From Rhizomys pruinosus (Eukaryota > Chordata > Mammalia > Rodentia > Spalacidae), in the NCBI GenBank assembly GCA_009823505.1, contig VZQC01001592.1, positions 766,231 through 830,230 of the forward strand: a DNA stretch of 64,000 nucleotides, written 5' to 3'. The notes below the pieces were generated by a model. That model saw only the letters and a program-made list of their open reading frames with translations, did not search any database and was not told the DNA's origin. A program made the translations under genes and the position numbers. Of this stretch, positions 47,811 through 63,372 are shown one piece after another; the stretch's first letter is position 1; each line of letters starts with the position of its first letter.

Positions 47811-49026
47811 TTGGCTAGCAGGAAGTGCACACTGGCTTCACTGTCCCCCTGTCCTCGCCTGGGGTTGACAAAAGTACACGGAATGAGAATCAGTGGGGAA
47901 TGGAGTCAACACGCATTGAGAACTTCGATGTCTGCACAGAAAACAGGGCCCTGGGAGCCAGGGCGGGAGAGAAGGCAGAGCAGAGGGTGCCGAGGGGCTG
48001 AGCATGGTAGCTGTGTCTCTGAAACAGCTGCAATCTGTTGTGACCTGGGGGTTGGATCCTACTATGAATTGAATTCAGATATAAGAAGGATTGCTCTGTG
48101 CTGGGCTCAGTCAAGAAAGGCGTCGTGAAAATGAATGAGCCAGAACGAGGTCCTAAAAGAAAAAAGCTATGTGCTTTCAACCTTTCAAACATAAATATTT
48201 TTATTAGAAAATGGATGTATGTTTGCAGTCAGCTTGGAAGGCAGGCAGTGCACAGAAGAGCGGTTTGTGTGGATCTGGCTGACGGTCCTGCGTCCTGGTG
48301 CAGCGGTCTCCTCTCCTCTCCTGGGGCCTCCCTTTAGGACAGCTCTCTGTGAGCCTCTCATGGTCCTGGAAAGAGTGCCTGCAACCACAGTGGGCTTCAT
48401 TGCTCGCATGGGAAGGGGAGGATGTGGGTCCAGGTGGCTTGGAGTCTGCAGGAGGCCGGCGGCTAGCCATCAAAGTGGTGTGCAGGATGTGCCTGGGATC
48501 CTCCTTTCGGACTCCTGCTGAAGGAACACTGGTGTCCTGCCTGCCAGAGTGGAGAGTATGTGGCCGTCTGGGGCAAATTCTCCCCTTGTGCACACATCGG
48601 TGTGGTCAGTGCCCTGTCCTTGCTACCCCACCCCCGCCACCTTCCTCTCCAGGTATGTCTCAAATGGATCTTATTGCTGCCAACTCATCTGTACACTACT
48701 TTTCTGCAACCATCTGTTAGAAAACAGACGCTCGCTAGTGTCTGTTCATACCTGGTGGTGCCGACTCACCTGGTGGCTTCAAGTGACTCATTGCCCCCCC
48801 CCCCTTTCCCTGACAGGGCCGTGACCCCAAGTGACTGTCCAGTCAGGGTGTTTGGAGAAATTTGAGAAATGTGCCATAGAAGATAGCTCTGTTGACCACA
48901 CACACAAAATGGCTGGTTGTATAGACCCGGCTACCAAGGCTTCCAGTCCACACAGAGGAGTGGGGTGGGGGAGCACCCTTGGGAGCTTCTTTCCTGTGAG
49001 GCCCAGCATCCTAAGAGGTGGGCTGA

Positions 49027-49198
49027 GCCGGGCGTGGTGGTGCATGCCTTTAATCCTAGCACTTGGGAGGCAGAGGCACGTGGATCTCTGTGAGTTTGAG
49101 GCCAGCCTGGTCTACAGAGTGAGTTCCAGGACAGCCAGAGCTACAGGGAGACCCTGTCTCAAAACACACCAAAAATAAAAAAATTAAAAAAAAAAAAA
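49027..49198 (+). mobile_element. B1 SINE
   Basis: GCCGGGCGTGGTGGTGCATG...CTGTCTCAAAACACACC plus A-rich tail. The flanks share AGAGGTGGGCTGAG exactly. Confidence 0.96.
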
Positions 49199-49412
49199 GA
49201 GGTGGGCTGAGACCTTGTCTCACTTCTTTCCTGCTTCCCACTCCATCCTGGCCTAGCTGAGGATATAACATGGGGGGAATCTTAGGACCTGGTTGTTAGC
49301 AGTGCTAGCCTGCCCAGTTCTGGGTACAGCAATGCCAGAGGATGCAGCTCTGGGTATGAGAACAGGGCCAGATGCTGACAACTCCATAAGTCACAAGGGC
49401 TGTTAGCAGTGA

Positions 49413-50142
49413 GAGACAACAGCCATGAGGAAGTGCCGTGGACAGAGGGGCTGACATGGAGAGAGAACGACCGTGAGGAAGTGCCGTGGACAGAGGGGCC
49501 GACGTGGAGAGAGAACGACCGTGAGGAAGTGCCGTGGACAGAGGGGCCGACGTGGAGAGAGAACGACCGTGAGGAAGTGCCGTGGACAGAGGGGCCGACG
49601 TGGAGAGAGAACGACCGTGAGGAAGTGCCGTGGACAGAGGGGCCGACGTGGAGAGAGAACGACCGTGAGGAAGTGCCGTGGACAGAGGGGCCGACGTGGA
49701 GAGAGAACGACCGTGAGGAAGTGCCGTGGACAGAGGGGCCGACGTGGAGAGAGAACGACCGTGAGGAAGTGCCGTGGACAGAGGGGCCGACGTGGAGAGA
49801 GAACGACCGTGAGGAAGTGCCGTGGACAGAGGGGCCGACGTGGAGAGAGAACGACCGTGAGGAAGTGCCGTGGACAGAGGGGCCGACGTGGAGAGAGAAC
49901 GACCGTGAGGAAGTGCCGTGGACAGAGGGGCCGACGTGGAGAGAGAACGACCGTGAGGAAGTGCCGTGGACAGAGGGGCTGACGTGGAGAGAGAACGACC
50001 GTGAGGAAGTGCCGTGGACAGAGGGGCTGACGTGGAGAGAGAACGACCGTGAGGAAGTGCCGTGGACAGAGGGGCTGACGTTGAGAGAGAGCGACCATGA
50101 GGAAATGCCGTGGACAGAGGGGCTGACATTGAGCCAGAGGCA
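49413..50142. repeat. CpG-rich 48-bp minisatellite, 15 units
   Basis: The unit GAACGACCGTGAGGAAGTGC, CGTGGACAGAGGGGCCGACG, TGGAGAGA repeats exactly every 48 bp (TGAGGAA(G/A)TGCC from 49425 to 50097). Central units look identical; edge units change CGACG to TGACG or TGACA. Central units hold five CpGs each. Open frames of about 170-380 codons on both strands arise because 48 = 3 x 16 and the unit lacks stops. No start context, splice link or known domain supports translation. Confidence 0.96.
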
Positions 50143-50248
50143 GAGATCCTGTGATGGCGCCTGATGCTGTGTTTCCCACTTGGGCCTCTGGAGTAGAAGG
50201 CAGAGTAGGGGGAATGTTGGAGTTCTGGTCGTTCCCTAGACGTGTGGG

Positions 50249-50516
50249 CCTTACCCTGGCATCTAGCCACTGTCGGGACCTGACCCTGAACCTTACCCTG
50301 GCATCTCGCCACTGTCGGGACCTGACCCTGAGCCTTACCCTGGCATCTCGCCACTGTCGGGACCTGACCCTGAGCCTTACCCTGGCATCTAGCCACTGTT
50401 GGAACGTGACCCTGAGCCTTACCCTGGCATCTAGTCACTGTCGGGACCTGACCTGGGCCTTACCCTGGCATCTAGCCACTGTCAGGACCTGATCCTGGGC
50501 CTTACCCTGGGCCTAG
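50249..50516. repeat. 42-bp minisatellite, 6 units plus partial
   Basis: CCTTACCCTGGCATCT...CCACTGTCGGGACCTGACCC repeats with starts at 50249, 50291, 50333, 50375, 50417 and 50458, then a partial unit. It follows the 48-bp array after only about 105 bp. Confidence 0.95.
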
Positions 50517-51452
50517 AAGGATTGCAACCCAAAATTCTGATGTTTAAGCTACTTTGCAGTGGTAATCCTATAAACTAATATGGGAACCTATTATGTATTG
50601 GTGGAGTGGGGGGTAGAGCCCAGGGCAAAGTAAACAGCACCTGTCCTCATTCAGTCAGCCCTTCGAATGCAGATTTCCTAGGGACTGGTGAGTCAAATGA
50701 ATGGAAACCTTTCCCTCCAAGAGCTCACATTCCAGAGCGAGGACATAAACAAGAACATAAGTAATAAATAACAGTAGTGAGTAGTGGGGTACGACCCCCG
50801 ACCCACGGAGAATACTTTCCAAGACCCCGAGTAGAGGCCCAATCAGACTAGCACATAGTCAGAAACTATGTCTAGGCTGAGTTTTTTCCTAAGTGTCCTA
50901 AATTACAAACTTTCACGTTTTCACATTAAAGGGAATGCTTTGCAGCTCCTGTTTGGCTTTGGAGCCTCGATGAAACAAAACAAAGGTACCTTAGCAGAAG
51001 CACTGTTACCATCTCAGAAGTGTATCTGATAACCAAGGCTACTGCTAGGTTACTACTGGGCAGGTAGTGTATACAGCATGGAAACACTATTAGAGATGAC
51101 TCATGTCCCAGGTGAGACTGAGTGGGACAGAACAAGATGTCCTCAGGTTACTAAGAACGCTGTTCATTTACAACCTACAAATGGGTTATTTGTAGAATTT
51201 TGACTTACTCTTTTTAGACTGCAGTTGGCTGCAGGAAACTGAAATGGTGGACAAGGTGAACTACTGTATCAAATGATGAGACCGCAATGGGAAGAACGTA
51301 GCGGGGAAGATGCACGATGCGTGGCTGTTGGTTTAAATCGGGGCAGTGAAACCTCCAGAAAAGAGAAAAGGAGCCACGGAAGCTCGCACAGCTGCACATC
51401 AGAACCCCAGAGAGGCTTCAAATACAATGGAACAACAAAAAGCTAGTCATAG

Positions 51453-51703
51453 GGGGCTGGAGAGATGGCCTAGCGGTTAAGAGCACTGACCGCTCTTACA
51501 GAGGACCCAGGTTCGATCCCCAGCACCCACATGGCGGCCAAGAACCATCTGAAACTGCAATTCCAGGAGAACTCCAGTTCCAGGGGAATCCGACACCCTC
51601 TTCTGACCTCCGCGGCATTGCACGACACGGGTGCACAGACTTGCATGCAGTCAGTACATTCATACACATACAGAAAGAAATAAAAAATTGTTAAAAAAAA
51701 AAA
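51453..51703 (+). mobile_element. B2/B3-type SINE, long form
   Basis: Sense copy GGGGCTGGAGAGATGGCCTA...GCAGTCAGTACATTCATACA and an A tail. The flanks share AG(C/T)(C/T)AGTCATAG. Confidence 0.95.
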
Positions 51704-52067
51704 AGCCAGTCATAGCAGAGCCCCACCTCAGATGGATTAAGTCAAAGCCCCTGGGGCTGGGGCTCAGAGGCCTCTCCTGTCCACTGAAAAGCTCCCCAGG
51801 GGTTCTGAAGGACACCAGTCCAGGGACTGGGATATAAGGACTGCTGGTCTCAGGTATTGAGGACGGTGTGGAGAAAAGACTTGCAAGGTCTTCTGTGGAG
51901 GCCAGCGATCAACAGTCCACACCTCGCACCACAGGCGGACAGAGGCCTGTCTCTTCTGAGTGCTTCAGGAGCTCTGGGCCCAGACAGGCCTTGAGGTCTG
52001 CACACCTCTTCCTCCTCACCTCTTCCACTCTGCCTGGAGCTGGGGTAATGTGGACCTGTGACAGCCC

Positions 52068-52115
52068 TGCTTCTGCTTCTGCTTCTGCTTCTGCTTCTGC
52101 TTCTGCTTCTGCTTC
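52068..52115. repeat. (CTGCTT)8 hexanucleotide repeat
   Basis: About eight perfect copies of CTGCTT. Read in frame it would give Ala-Ser repeats in one frame, but nothing else supports coding. Confidence 0.96.
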
Positions 52116-52764
52116 TAGGGGACTTTCTTTCCTACTCCACGGACCCAAGCCTCAGTCTCGTGGTGAAGCAGCCAGTGTGGTACCTGGTGAATCCACAGTT
52201 GGAACAGTGATGCTGGCTGGATGCTCACTGAGCGGCTCCTTTGCTCATGTGCCGCTGGTCTTGACCTGTTTACTTTGGGTTTTGGTTTCCCAGGAGAAAG
52301 AATATCCAGACCAGTGTAATAGGTACTTTTATAGAGATTAGGAGAGATTTCCTCCTTCTCCGCTGAGAGTCGGGGAGGAGAAAATGGACCAAGATTACGG
52401 GACAATACACCGTCACCCCAAGACACCAGTGCCATGCAGCCTCCCTCACGGTGGGCGACAGACATATCTGTAGGCACACAGTGTTGTAGCTTGAGACACC
52501 CCTCTCCACCTCACCCCTAACCACAGCCCAGGCAGCCAGTGGGACAGGCAGATGTCCTCCCATCTTTCCTGCCTGTCCTCTGGTCTGCATCGTCTCATGC
52601 TTTCTGATCTTTCTCCTGCATTATTACTGCTGATCGAGACTGGAATCGGAGGTTGGAGGAGCCTAGATGTGGGAACAGCTCTGGTCTGGTAGCTGGTACC
52701 TGCCCCTGTGTTTGTCTTGGGATAGCCAGGCCCAAACCCCAGAATGTGTTCCTTTTGTTTTATG

Positions 52765-52895
52765 TTTTTTGTCTGATTTGGGGAAGCAGGGTCTCACTAT
52801 GTTGCCCTGGCTGGCCTGAAATTCTGTGTAGACTAGACTAACCTCAAAGTCACAGATCCACCAGCCTCTGTCTCCTGATTAAAGGCATGTGCCGG
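52765..52895 (-). mobile_element. B1 SINE, diverged
   Basis: GGAAGCAGGGTCTCACTATG...CTGGCTGGCCTGAAATTCTG...CCTGATTAAAGGCATGTG is an older antisense B1 with a shortened end. Confidence 0.75.
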
Positions 52896-53084
52896 GTGCA
52901 TTTCGTAATGGCCCAGCCTGTTTCCATGGGCTCTGGTGGTTTGTTCTCTGTGTCTGGTGAGCACTGTGGGAAGTATCAGAACATCACAGGATGCTTTTAT
53001 TCCTTGAGATGACTATGGGGCTGAGTGATCCCATAATACAAACTGGTTGTACTTCTGGAGTGGGCAGGATGCCTGTGTGGCTTT

Positions 53085-53190
53085 GGGCTGCTAATTCAGT
53101 ATTTCTCTACTTCAATTTTCTTACCCTTAAAAGTGGGGTGCTAATTTCATACGGTAGTTGTGAGAGGTGCAAGTGAATATATGTAAGGGT
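53085..53190 (+). mobile_element. MIR-like fragment
   Basis: CAATTTTCTTACCCTTAAAA, GGGGTGCTAATTTCATACGG and AGTTGTGAGAGGTGCAAGTG follow the 3' half of MIR. Confidence 0.5.
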
Positions 53191-53349
53191 TAAAGGGGTG
53201 GATTTCATTCTTTTGGTTAATTTTGTTTGTGGTATTGTGGACAGAGCTCAGAACCTCATGTATGGTAGGAAAGCACTCTTCATTGAGCTGCTCCCCAGGC
53301 CTCGGGGTATTTGAGATATTGGAATTTTTTATTGTTTGTTTGTGGGATT

Positions 53350-53499
53350 TTTTTGGTGTTTTTGAGACAGGGTCTCCCTGTAGCCCCAGCTGTTCTGGAA
53401 CTCACTTTGTAGACCAGGCTGGCCTTGAACTCACAAAGATCCACCTGTCTCTGCCTCCCGAGTGCTAGGGTTAAAGGTGTGCGCCACCACGCCCGACCT
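53350..53499 (-). mobile_element. B1 SINE
   Basis: Antisense, GTGTTTTTGAGACAGGGTCT...GCGCCACCACGCCCGACC. Confidence 0.94.
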
Positions 53500-54019
53500 T
53501 GTTATTGTTTTTTATGTTATGTGTGGTGTCATGTGTAGTCAGGCCAGTAGATTGGGGGCACTTGCCCTTGACAAGATGGTTACAAACTCCCTAGTAGAGG
53601 GCATGCCACACTGGGTCCCAGAGGAGGCAGAGGAAGGGAAGAAAAATGTAGGCCAGAACCTTTATTGTGCATCCTTGGGAAGGAAGGTGAGGTGGGGTGA
53701 GGTGGTTCTTGATTGGCCAGTTTGAATAACCCCAGGGACTTCTGGGGTATGAGAGCTGCCAAGGCCCGCCCCAGTTCCTGAGGTGATCTGGGACGGCTAG
53801 CCCCGGAAGGACCAGGAAGCCCAGAGAGCACCAGGATAGAAGCCGTGTCCCTCTAAGAGCACAGTGTCGGTCAAACTGGAGGGAGAAGTGGTGAGCACCG
53901 AGGTGATTGATGGGTGTGCTCCTTGGCTCACAGTTGATTGTCCCACACTACGTACTACTTACATCACTCAGAGTGAAGGTGATTAATAGTCACAGTTTGT
54001 GAAATTCAATAACTAAAAA

Positions 54020-54355
54020 GATGGGTTGGGAGGTGAAGTGCTTGCTGTGCAAGAATAAGAACCCGAGTTTGGATCCACACAAAAAGCTGGACATAGCATG
54101 CGCGCCTGTAACCCCAGTGCTCAAGAGCTGCAGGCAGAGGGTGCCTGGGTTCTGTTGGCCAGCCAGTCCAGCACATTGGCCAGCTCTAGGTTCTGTGAGA
54201 AATCCTGTCTCAGAAAATTAAGTGGAAAGTGACCTAGGAGAAAACCCAATGCCAAGCTCTGGTCTCTACACACGTGCACATGTGTGCGTGTGCACCTGCA
54301 CATATATGAACACATACAGATAAACATGTATATACATATATGGACACATCATTTA
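54020..54355 (+). mobile_element. Old tRNA-derived SINE, B3/B4-like
   Basis: A left part like an ID or B-type head (GGGAGGTGAAGTGCTTGCTG...GAGTTTGGATCCACAC) is followed by GCGCGCCTGTAACCCCAGTG and a tail of CA-rich and ATATA sequence. The family assignment is tentative. Confidence 0.5.
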
Positions 54356-54656
54356 AAATTTTTTATTAAAAATAAATAAATGACACAGAACACCAGTAGA
54401 CATTTTAGGATAAAATGACAAAATGTGTATTTAGTTCTGCAGTCTTAATTTTGAAACTAGGTCTGTGGGCTCCAGGTCTTTGGGAAGGTGTCCTGGGGAA
54501 AGCACAGGCTTGGAGGAAAGGTCCCCCGTGCTGGGGTCTCCAGCGTCCCCTCCAAGGCCTGACCCCTGCTCTGTGGGCTGCAGGGTGATGAAGGGCTCTG
54601 TGATATAATACAGCTAGGTTTCTCAGTCTATTAGAGTTAGAGCACGTTTGTGTTCC

Positions 54657-54869
54657 TTTTTAAAATTTTTGCATATGAGTGTTATGCTTGCATGTGTGTA
54701 AATGCACCTGTGTCATCCAGTACCCATGGAGGTCAGAAGAGGGCGTCAGACCCCCTGGAACTGGAGTTACAGATGGTTATTAGCTGCCATGTGGGTCCTG
54801 GGATTCGAACCTGGGTCTTCTGCAAGAACAAAGCTAGTGCTCTTAATGCTGAGCCATCTCTCCAGCGCC
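54657..54869 (-). mobile_element. B2/B3-type SINE, older
   Basis: Antisense, ending CCATCTCTCCAGCGCC. The flanks share TGTGTTCCTTTT. Confidence 0.92.
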
Positions 54870-55313
54870 TGTGTTCCTTTTAAGAAAAAAAAAAAAATCC
54901 ACATCTTTACGGGCCCTTATATATTCTGGCCCAGGGCTCTTCTCTCTTGTAGTGTATTTTGGAGTTAAAGAGAGTTTTTCAACATAAGGGACAGGGGCCA
55001 CAGAAATGGGTGAAGGGTTCACAGATCTCTGGTGCATGTGGCTGATCCATGGCGCTTCTCAGAGCAGGGGTATGAAGGCCTCTGTCCCATGCCCAGCAGC
55101 CATTTGGGGTCTTCTTGGACTCTTGCTGGTAAAGCTACCCTAGACCCTGGGGAGACCCCGGGACTCTTCTTGGCTGTGGCCACCCTGGAACCGGGGTGCC
55201 CCAGATAGCTCCTGACCACATCCTTCTGCCTTTCCTCCCTCATGGAGGCCGGCGAGGCTGGAACACTGGGTAGCTTATAAATGGCGTTCTCACTTCTGGT
55301 GCTGGAAGTTTGA

Positions 55314-60084
<4,771 letters not shown>

Positions 60085-60109
60085 TAGTGGAGAGGCAGTT
60101 TTAGGCCCA

Positions 60110-60262
60110 GTGGTTTCTTCCCTTCTTCCCCTGAGAAGAGTCATGATTTCCTCTTCCCTTCTTCCCCTGAGCACAGTCATGATTTCCTCTTCCCTTCTTC
60201 CCCTGAGCACAGTCGTGATTTCCTCTTCCCTTCTTCCCCTGAGCACAGTCATGATTTCCTCA
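60110..60262 (+). repeat. 36-bp pyrimidine-rich minisatellite, about 4 units
   Basis: The unit TCATGATTTCCTCTTCCCTT plus CTTCCCCTGAGCACAG repeats four times with G/A changes. It begins about 65 nt into intron 7. Confidence 0.93.
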
Positions 60263-60479
60263 GGCAGTTGTGGCTCCTGGGTCTTAGGAGGGACCTGAGA
60301 ATGGGCAAGGCCCTGCAAAGCTCATGTGAAGAGGGAGCAGGGAGCGTTTTCATCGTGTTTCCCTTGTAAAAATGCAGCAGGCCACAAAGTAGCGAGCAAG
60401 AGCAAGGATAAATCCTGGGGCACAGGGTGGATGGTGTCTCTGCTTGCTCTTTCACTTTTACCAGATGGACATTTGTGGA

Positions 60480-60613
60480 CGTGTGTGTGCACGCTCGAGT
60501 GTGTGTGTATGTGAGAGTGTGTGTGTGCAGGTGAGTGAGTGTGAGAGTGTGTGTGTGCAGGTGAGTGAGTGTGTGAGTGTGTGTGTGAGTGTGCGTGTGC
60601 ATGTGTGCGTGTG

Positions 60614-60648
<35 letters not shown>
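60480..60648. repeat. TG-rich microsatellite
   Basis: Mixed (TG)n, GAGTG and GCATG steps ending in a pure TG run. A short GCAGGTGAGTGAGTG segment occurs twice within it. Confidence 0.95.
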
Positions 60649-61067
60649 AGGTCGGAGGACAGCCTGCAGGAGCCACTTCTCTCCCTCTGCCGTGTGGGTC
60701 CTAGGGGTTGCGCTCATCACCCAGGCCTGGCGGTGCCGCTTTCCCGCACAGGCGTCTTGCAGATGCTCTGTGTCTTTGTTTTCCTCCCAGGTCTTTTTCT
60801 TTTTCTCTTCATCTCAGCCCACATCTACCAAAGTATAAAACTGAATTATTAGCAGACTTCAGTGTTCTATTTTTAATAGTCATGTCCATGTTCTTAATTT
60901 TAAAGTGAATAGTGCACTTTTTGTTTCTCTCCACGTTAGAACGCCTGCTCTCTGTCCCAGCATTTACAGGGGCCAGGCCCTTTGGTAGGGAAAACCTCCC
61001 AGTTTTATTTCTTCAGAAGTTCAGTTGAAAGCAAAGTAACTATGTGTTAGCACAATCCTGTAGGTTT

Positions 61068-61232
61068 GGATTTTTTTTTCTTTTTTCTTTTTTCTTTTTG
61101 AGACAGGGTCTCCCTTTAGTCCCAGCTGGCCTGGAACTCACTGTGTAGACCAGGCTGGCCTTGAACTCACAGAGATCCACCTGCCTCTGCCTCCCAAGTG
61201 CTGGGATTAAAGGCGTGCACCACCACACCTGG
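61068..61232 (-). mobile_element. B1 SINE
   Basis: Antisense, CTTTTTGAGACAGGGTCTCC...CACCACCACACCTGG. The flanks share AATCCT(G/A)TAGGTTT. Confidence 0.95.
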
Positions 61233-62542
61233 AAATCCTATAGGTTTTTAAGGAGAGGCAGGATGGAGAGGACAGTGCAGGGGGGGGGGATTATGAGCAG
61301 AGGGACATGTAGCTCTGCACCTGAAGAGGGCCCTGGCTGTGGCGGCCTTTATAAGGAGCTACATCAGAGCCCCCACCAAGAGCAGGAGGAGGAGCAGGAA
61401 GAAAGGAACCCTTTGGGGGGAGAGCTCCTTGTGGCTTTCCAGAGACATTTGTAAACATTTGCTGTGTTCTGGCCAGAGTGTGAATGACCCAAGGTCTTCC
61501 TGGCCCCCCCACATCCCTCCTCCCAGCCCCTGGTGCACAGGCTGCCAGCACACCTTCTTGCTTTGAGTCCTCTGCATCTTGGTTCCATCAGCTGAGAAGA
61601 GGTACAGAGGCATACAGAAAAGTCAGACAGATGGTGACAGCCTCATCCCTGGCAGTGTCAGCTAAAGCAGGCTGAACCTCTCCCTAAAAACCCTTCAGCA
61701 AACAAGGGTGGGAGCTGTGGGGAGGACCACCCCAGGCCTCCTCAGATCTTCTAAACCCTCTACTTCTGGTGCCCATTTAGATGGACAGAAAGACGGGCAG
61801 ACTGACATATGTTTGAGGAGCGCTCACCCACAGGTAGCTGTTGGCTGAGTCTCTTGACTGTAACTCAGCGACATAGATCTGTTTGGAAGCTGTGTTTGGA
61901 GCAGCTGGCCTGTCGCACACCCAGACCCTGGGAGAAGTAGATAGTGGAGGGGAGTCCCAGGGCCCTTTAATCTCTATCAGCCCCTGGACACCTGCAGCCC
62001 AGGCTCCACCTACCACTGAGGCTATAGGCAGAACCCCTACCACATATTGAACCTCACATCCCAGTGAGAAGAGCCTCCCAGAAGCCGATTGGCAGTGGTG
62101 CAAGTCGGCTTGGCTCCCACAGAGACCAGGGGGCGAGGGTTGTCCCTCTCCCAGAGTGCACCCCCATGTAAAGGAGGGCAGGCTGTATGCATCTGTTGGG
62201 GCTTTGGGAATTTGACTTTCCAGAAGGGAGAAGTTTGGGACATTGGTATTGAGAAGTTCCAGGACAGAATCCTGTGGTCAGACTTGTAGGGAGAACTTCT
62301 TGTAAGTGACAGGTGCGGCCACACCCTTTCCTTTCTCACAAGACCAACTCTCATCATCATCTGGGCCAAACACCCAGATTTTCAGGACTCCCCAGCTCTG
62401 TGCAAAGTGGGCAGGGCAGCTATTTCCCATCCTGCGTGGCGTTTGTTCCTGGGAGGACTGTGGGTCTGACGGCCCCGTCCTCTGGCCCCCCAGGGCTCCC
62501 ATGGCCCTGCCTGCACACTCAAGCATCTGTGTCACTGTCCAG

Positions 62543-62683
62543 AAAGAAGAGAAAGCCATGATCGCCAAGATGAACCGCCAGAGAGCCAACTCCATTGGGC
62601 ACAACCCGCCCCACTGGGTAGCCGAGCGCCCCTTCTACAACCATTTGGGTGGCAACCAGGTGTCCAAGGAGATGAAGAGGATG
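62543..62683 (+). CDS. Adcy5: Adcy5 exon 8: start of C1b regulatory region
   Basis: This 141-nt exon, phase 0-0, encodes 47 residues starting [20 protein letters not shown] and ending [12 protein letters not shown]. The donor is ATG|GTGAGTG. The C1b segment follows the catalytic C1a domain and is a regulatory, less conserved region. The residues [10 protein letters not shown]...[19 protein letters not shown] match type 5 as I remember it and not type 6, confirming the gene. Two positions (Ala in QRANS, Val in HWVAER) may differ from the human protein, to be checked by alignment. The next expected exon, starting near GFEDPKDK, is not in the window. A minisatellite starts exactly at this exon's donor. 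Confidence 0.96.
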
Positions 62684-63372
62684 GTGAGTGTGTGGTGGTG
62701 GGGTGGGGTGTGTCATCATGTTCCTGGGCCTCATAGTGTGAAGGGTGGTGAGTGTCTGGTGGTGGGGTGTGTCAGCATGTTCCTGGGCCTCATAGTGTGA
62801 AGGGTGATGAGTGTCTGGCGGTGGGGTGTGTCAGCATGTTCCCGGGCCTCATAGTGTGAAGGGTGATGAGTGTCTGGCGGTGGGGTGTGTCAGCATGTTC
62901 CCGGGCCTCATAGTGTGAAGGGTGATGAGTGTCTGGCGGTGGGGTGTGTCAGCATGTTCCCGGGCCTCATAGTGTGAAGGGTGATGAGTGTCTGGTGGTG
63001 GGGTGTGTCAGCATGTTCCCGGGCCTCATAGTGTGAAGGGTGATGAGTGTCTGGTGGTGGGGTGTGTCAGCATGTTCCCGGGCCTCATAGTGTGAAGGGT
63101 GGTGAGTGTCTGGTGGTGGGGTGTGTCAGCATGTTCCCGGGCTTGGGGCTAGGACCCTTCATAGTGTGAAGGGTGGTGAGTGTCTGAGGGTGGGGTGTGT
63201 CAGCATGTTCCTGGGCTTGGGGCTAGGATCCTTTATAGTGTGAAGGGTGGTGAGTGTCTGGTGGTGGGGTGTGTCAGCATGTTCCCGAGCCTCATAGTGT
63301 GAAGGGTGGTGAGTGTCTGGTGGTGGGGTGTGTCAGCATGTTCCCGGGCTTGGGGCTAGGCCCCTTTATAAT
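62684..63372 (+). repeat. 59-bp minisatellite beginning at the exon 8 splice donor, 11 units
   Basis: The unit starts (G/A)TGAGTGTCTGGTGGTGGGG, then TGTGTCAGCATGTTCCCGGG, then CCTCATAGTGTGAAGGGTG. Starts are 62684 (the real donor), 62748, 62807, 62866, 62925, 62984, 63043, 63102, 63176, 63250 and 63309. Two units are 74 bp because of a CTTGGGGCTAGGA(C/T)CC insert, which a third unit also shares. Six starts keep GTGAGTGT (including the true donor); five have ATGAGTGT. Confidence 0.95.

Noticed and set aside
49305..50438. 377-, 258-, 251- and 169-codon open frames over the 48-bp and 42-bp arrays
   Set aside because: Several frames on both strands are open at once, the signature of a tandem repeat with a period divisible by three, not of selection on one protein.
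52068..52115. Coding Ala-Ser repeat from (CTGCTT)8
   Set aside because: It lies deep in intron 3 with no exon signals around it; a simple hexanucleotide repeat explains it.
62684..63372. Exon 9 of Adcy5 inside or after the minisatellite
   Set aside because: No frame gives the expected continuation after EMKRM (near GFEDPKDK) up to 64000, so the next exon is outside the window.
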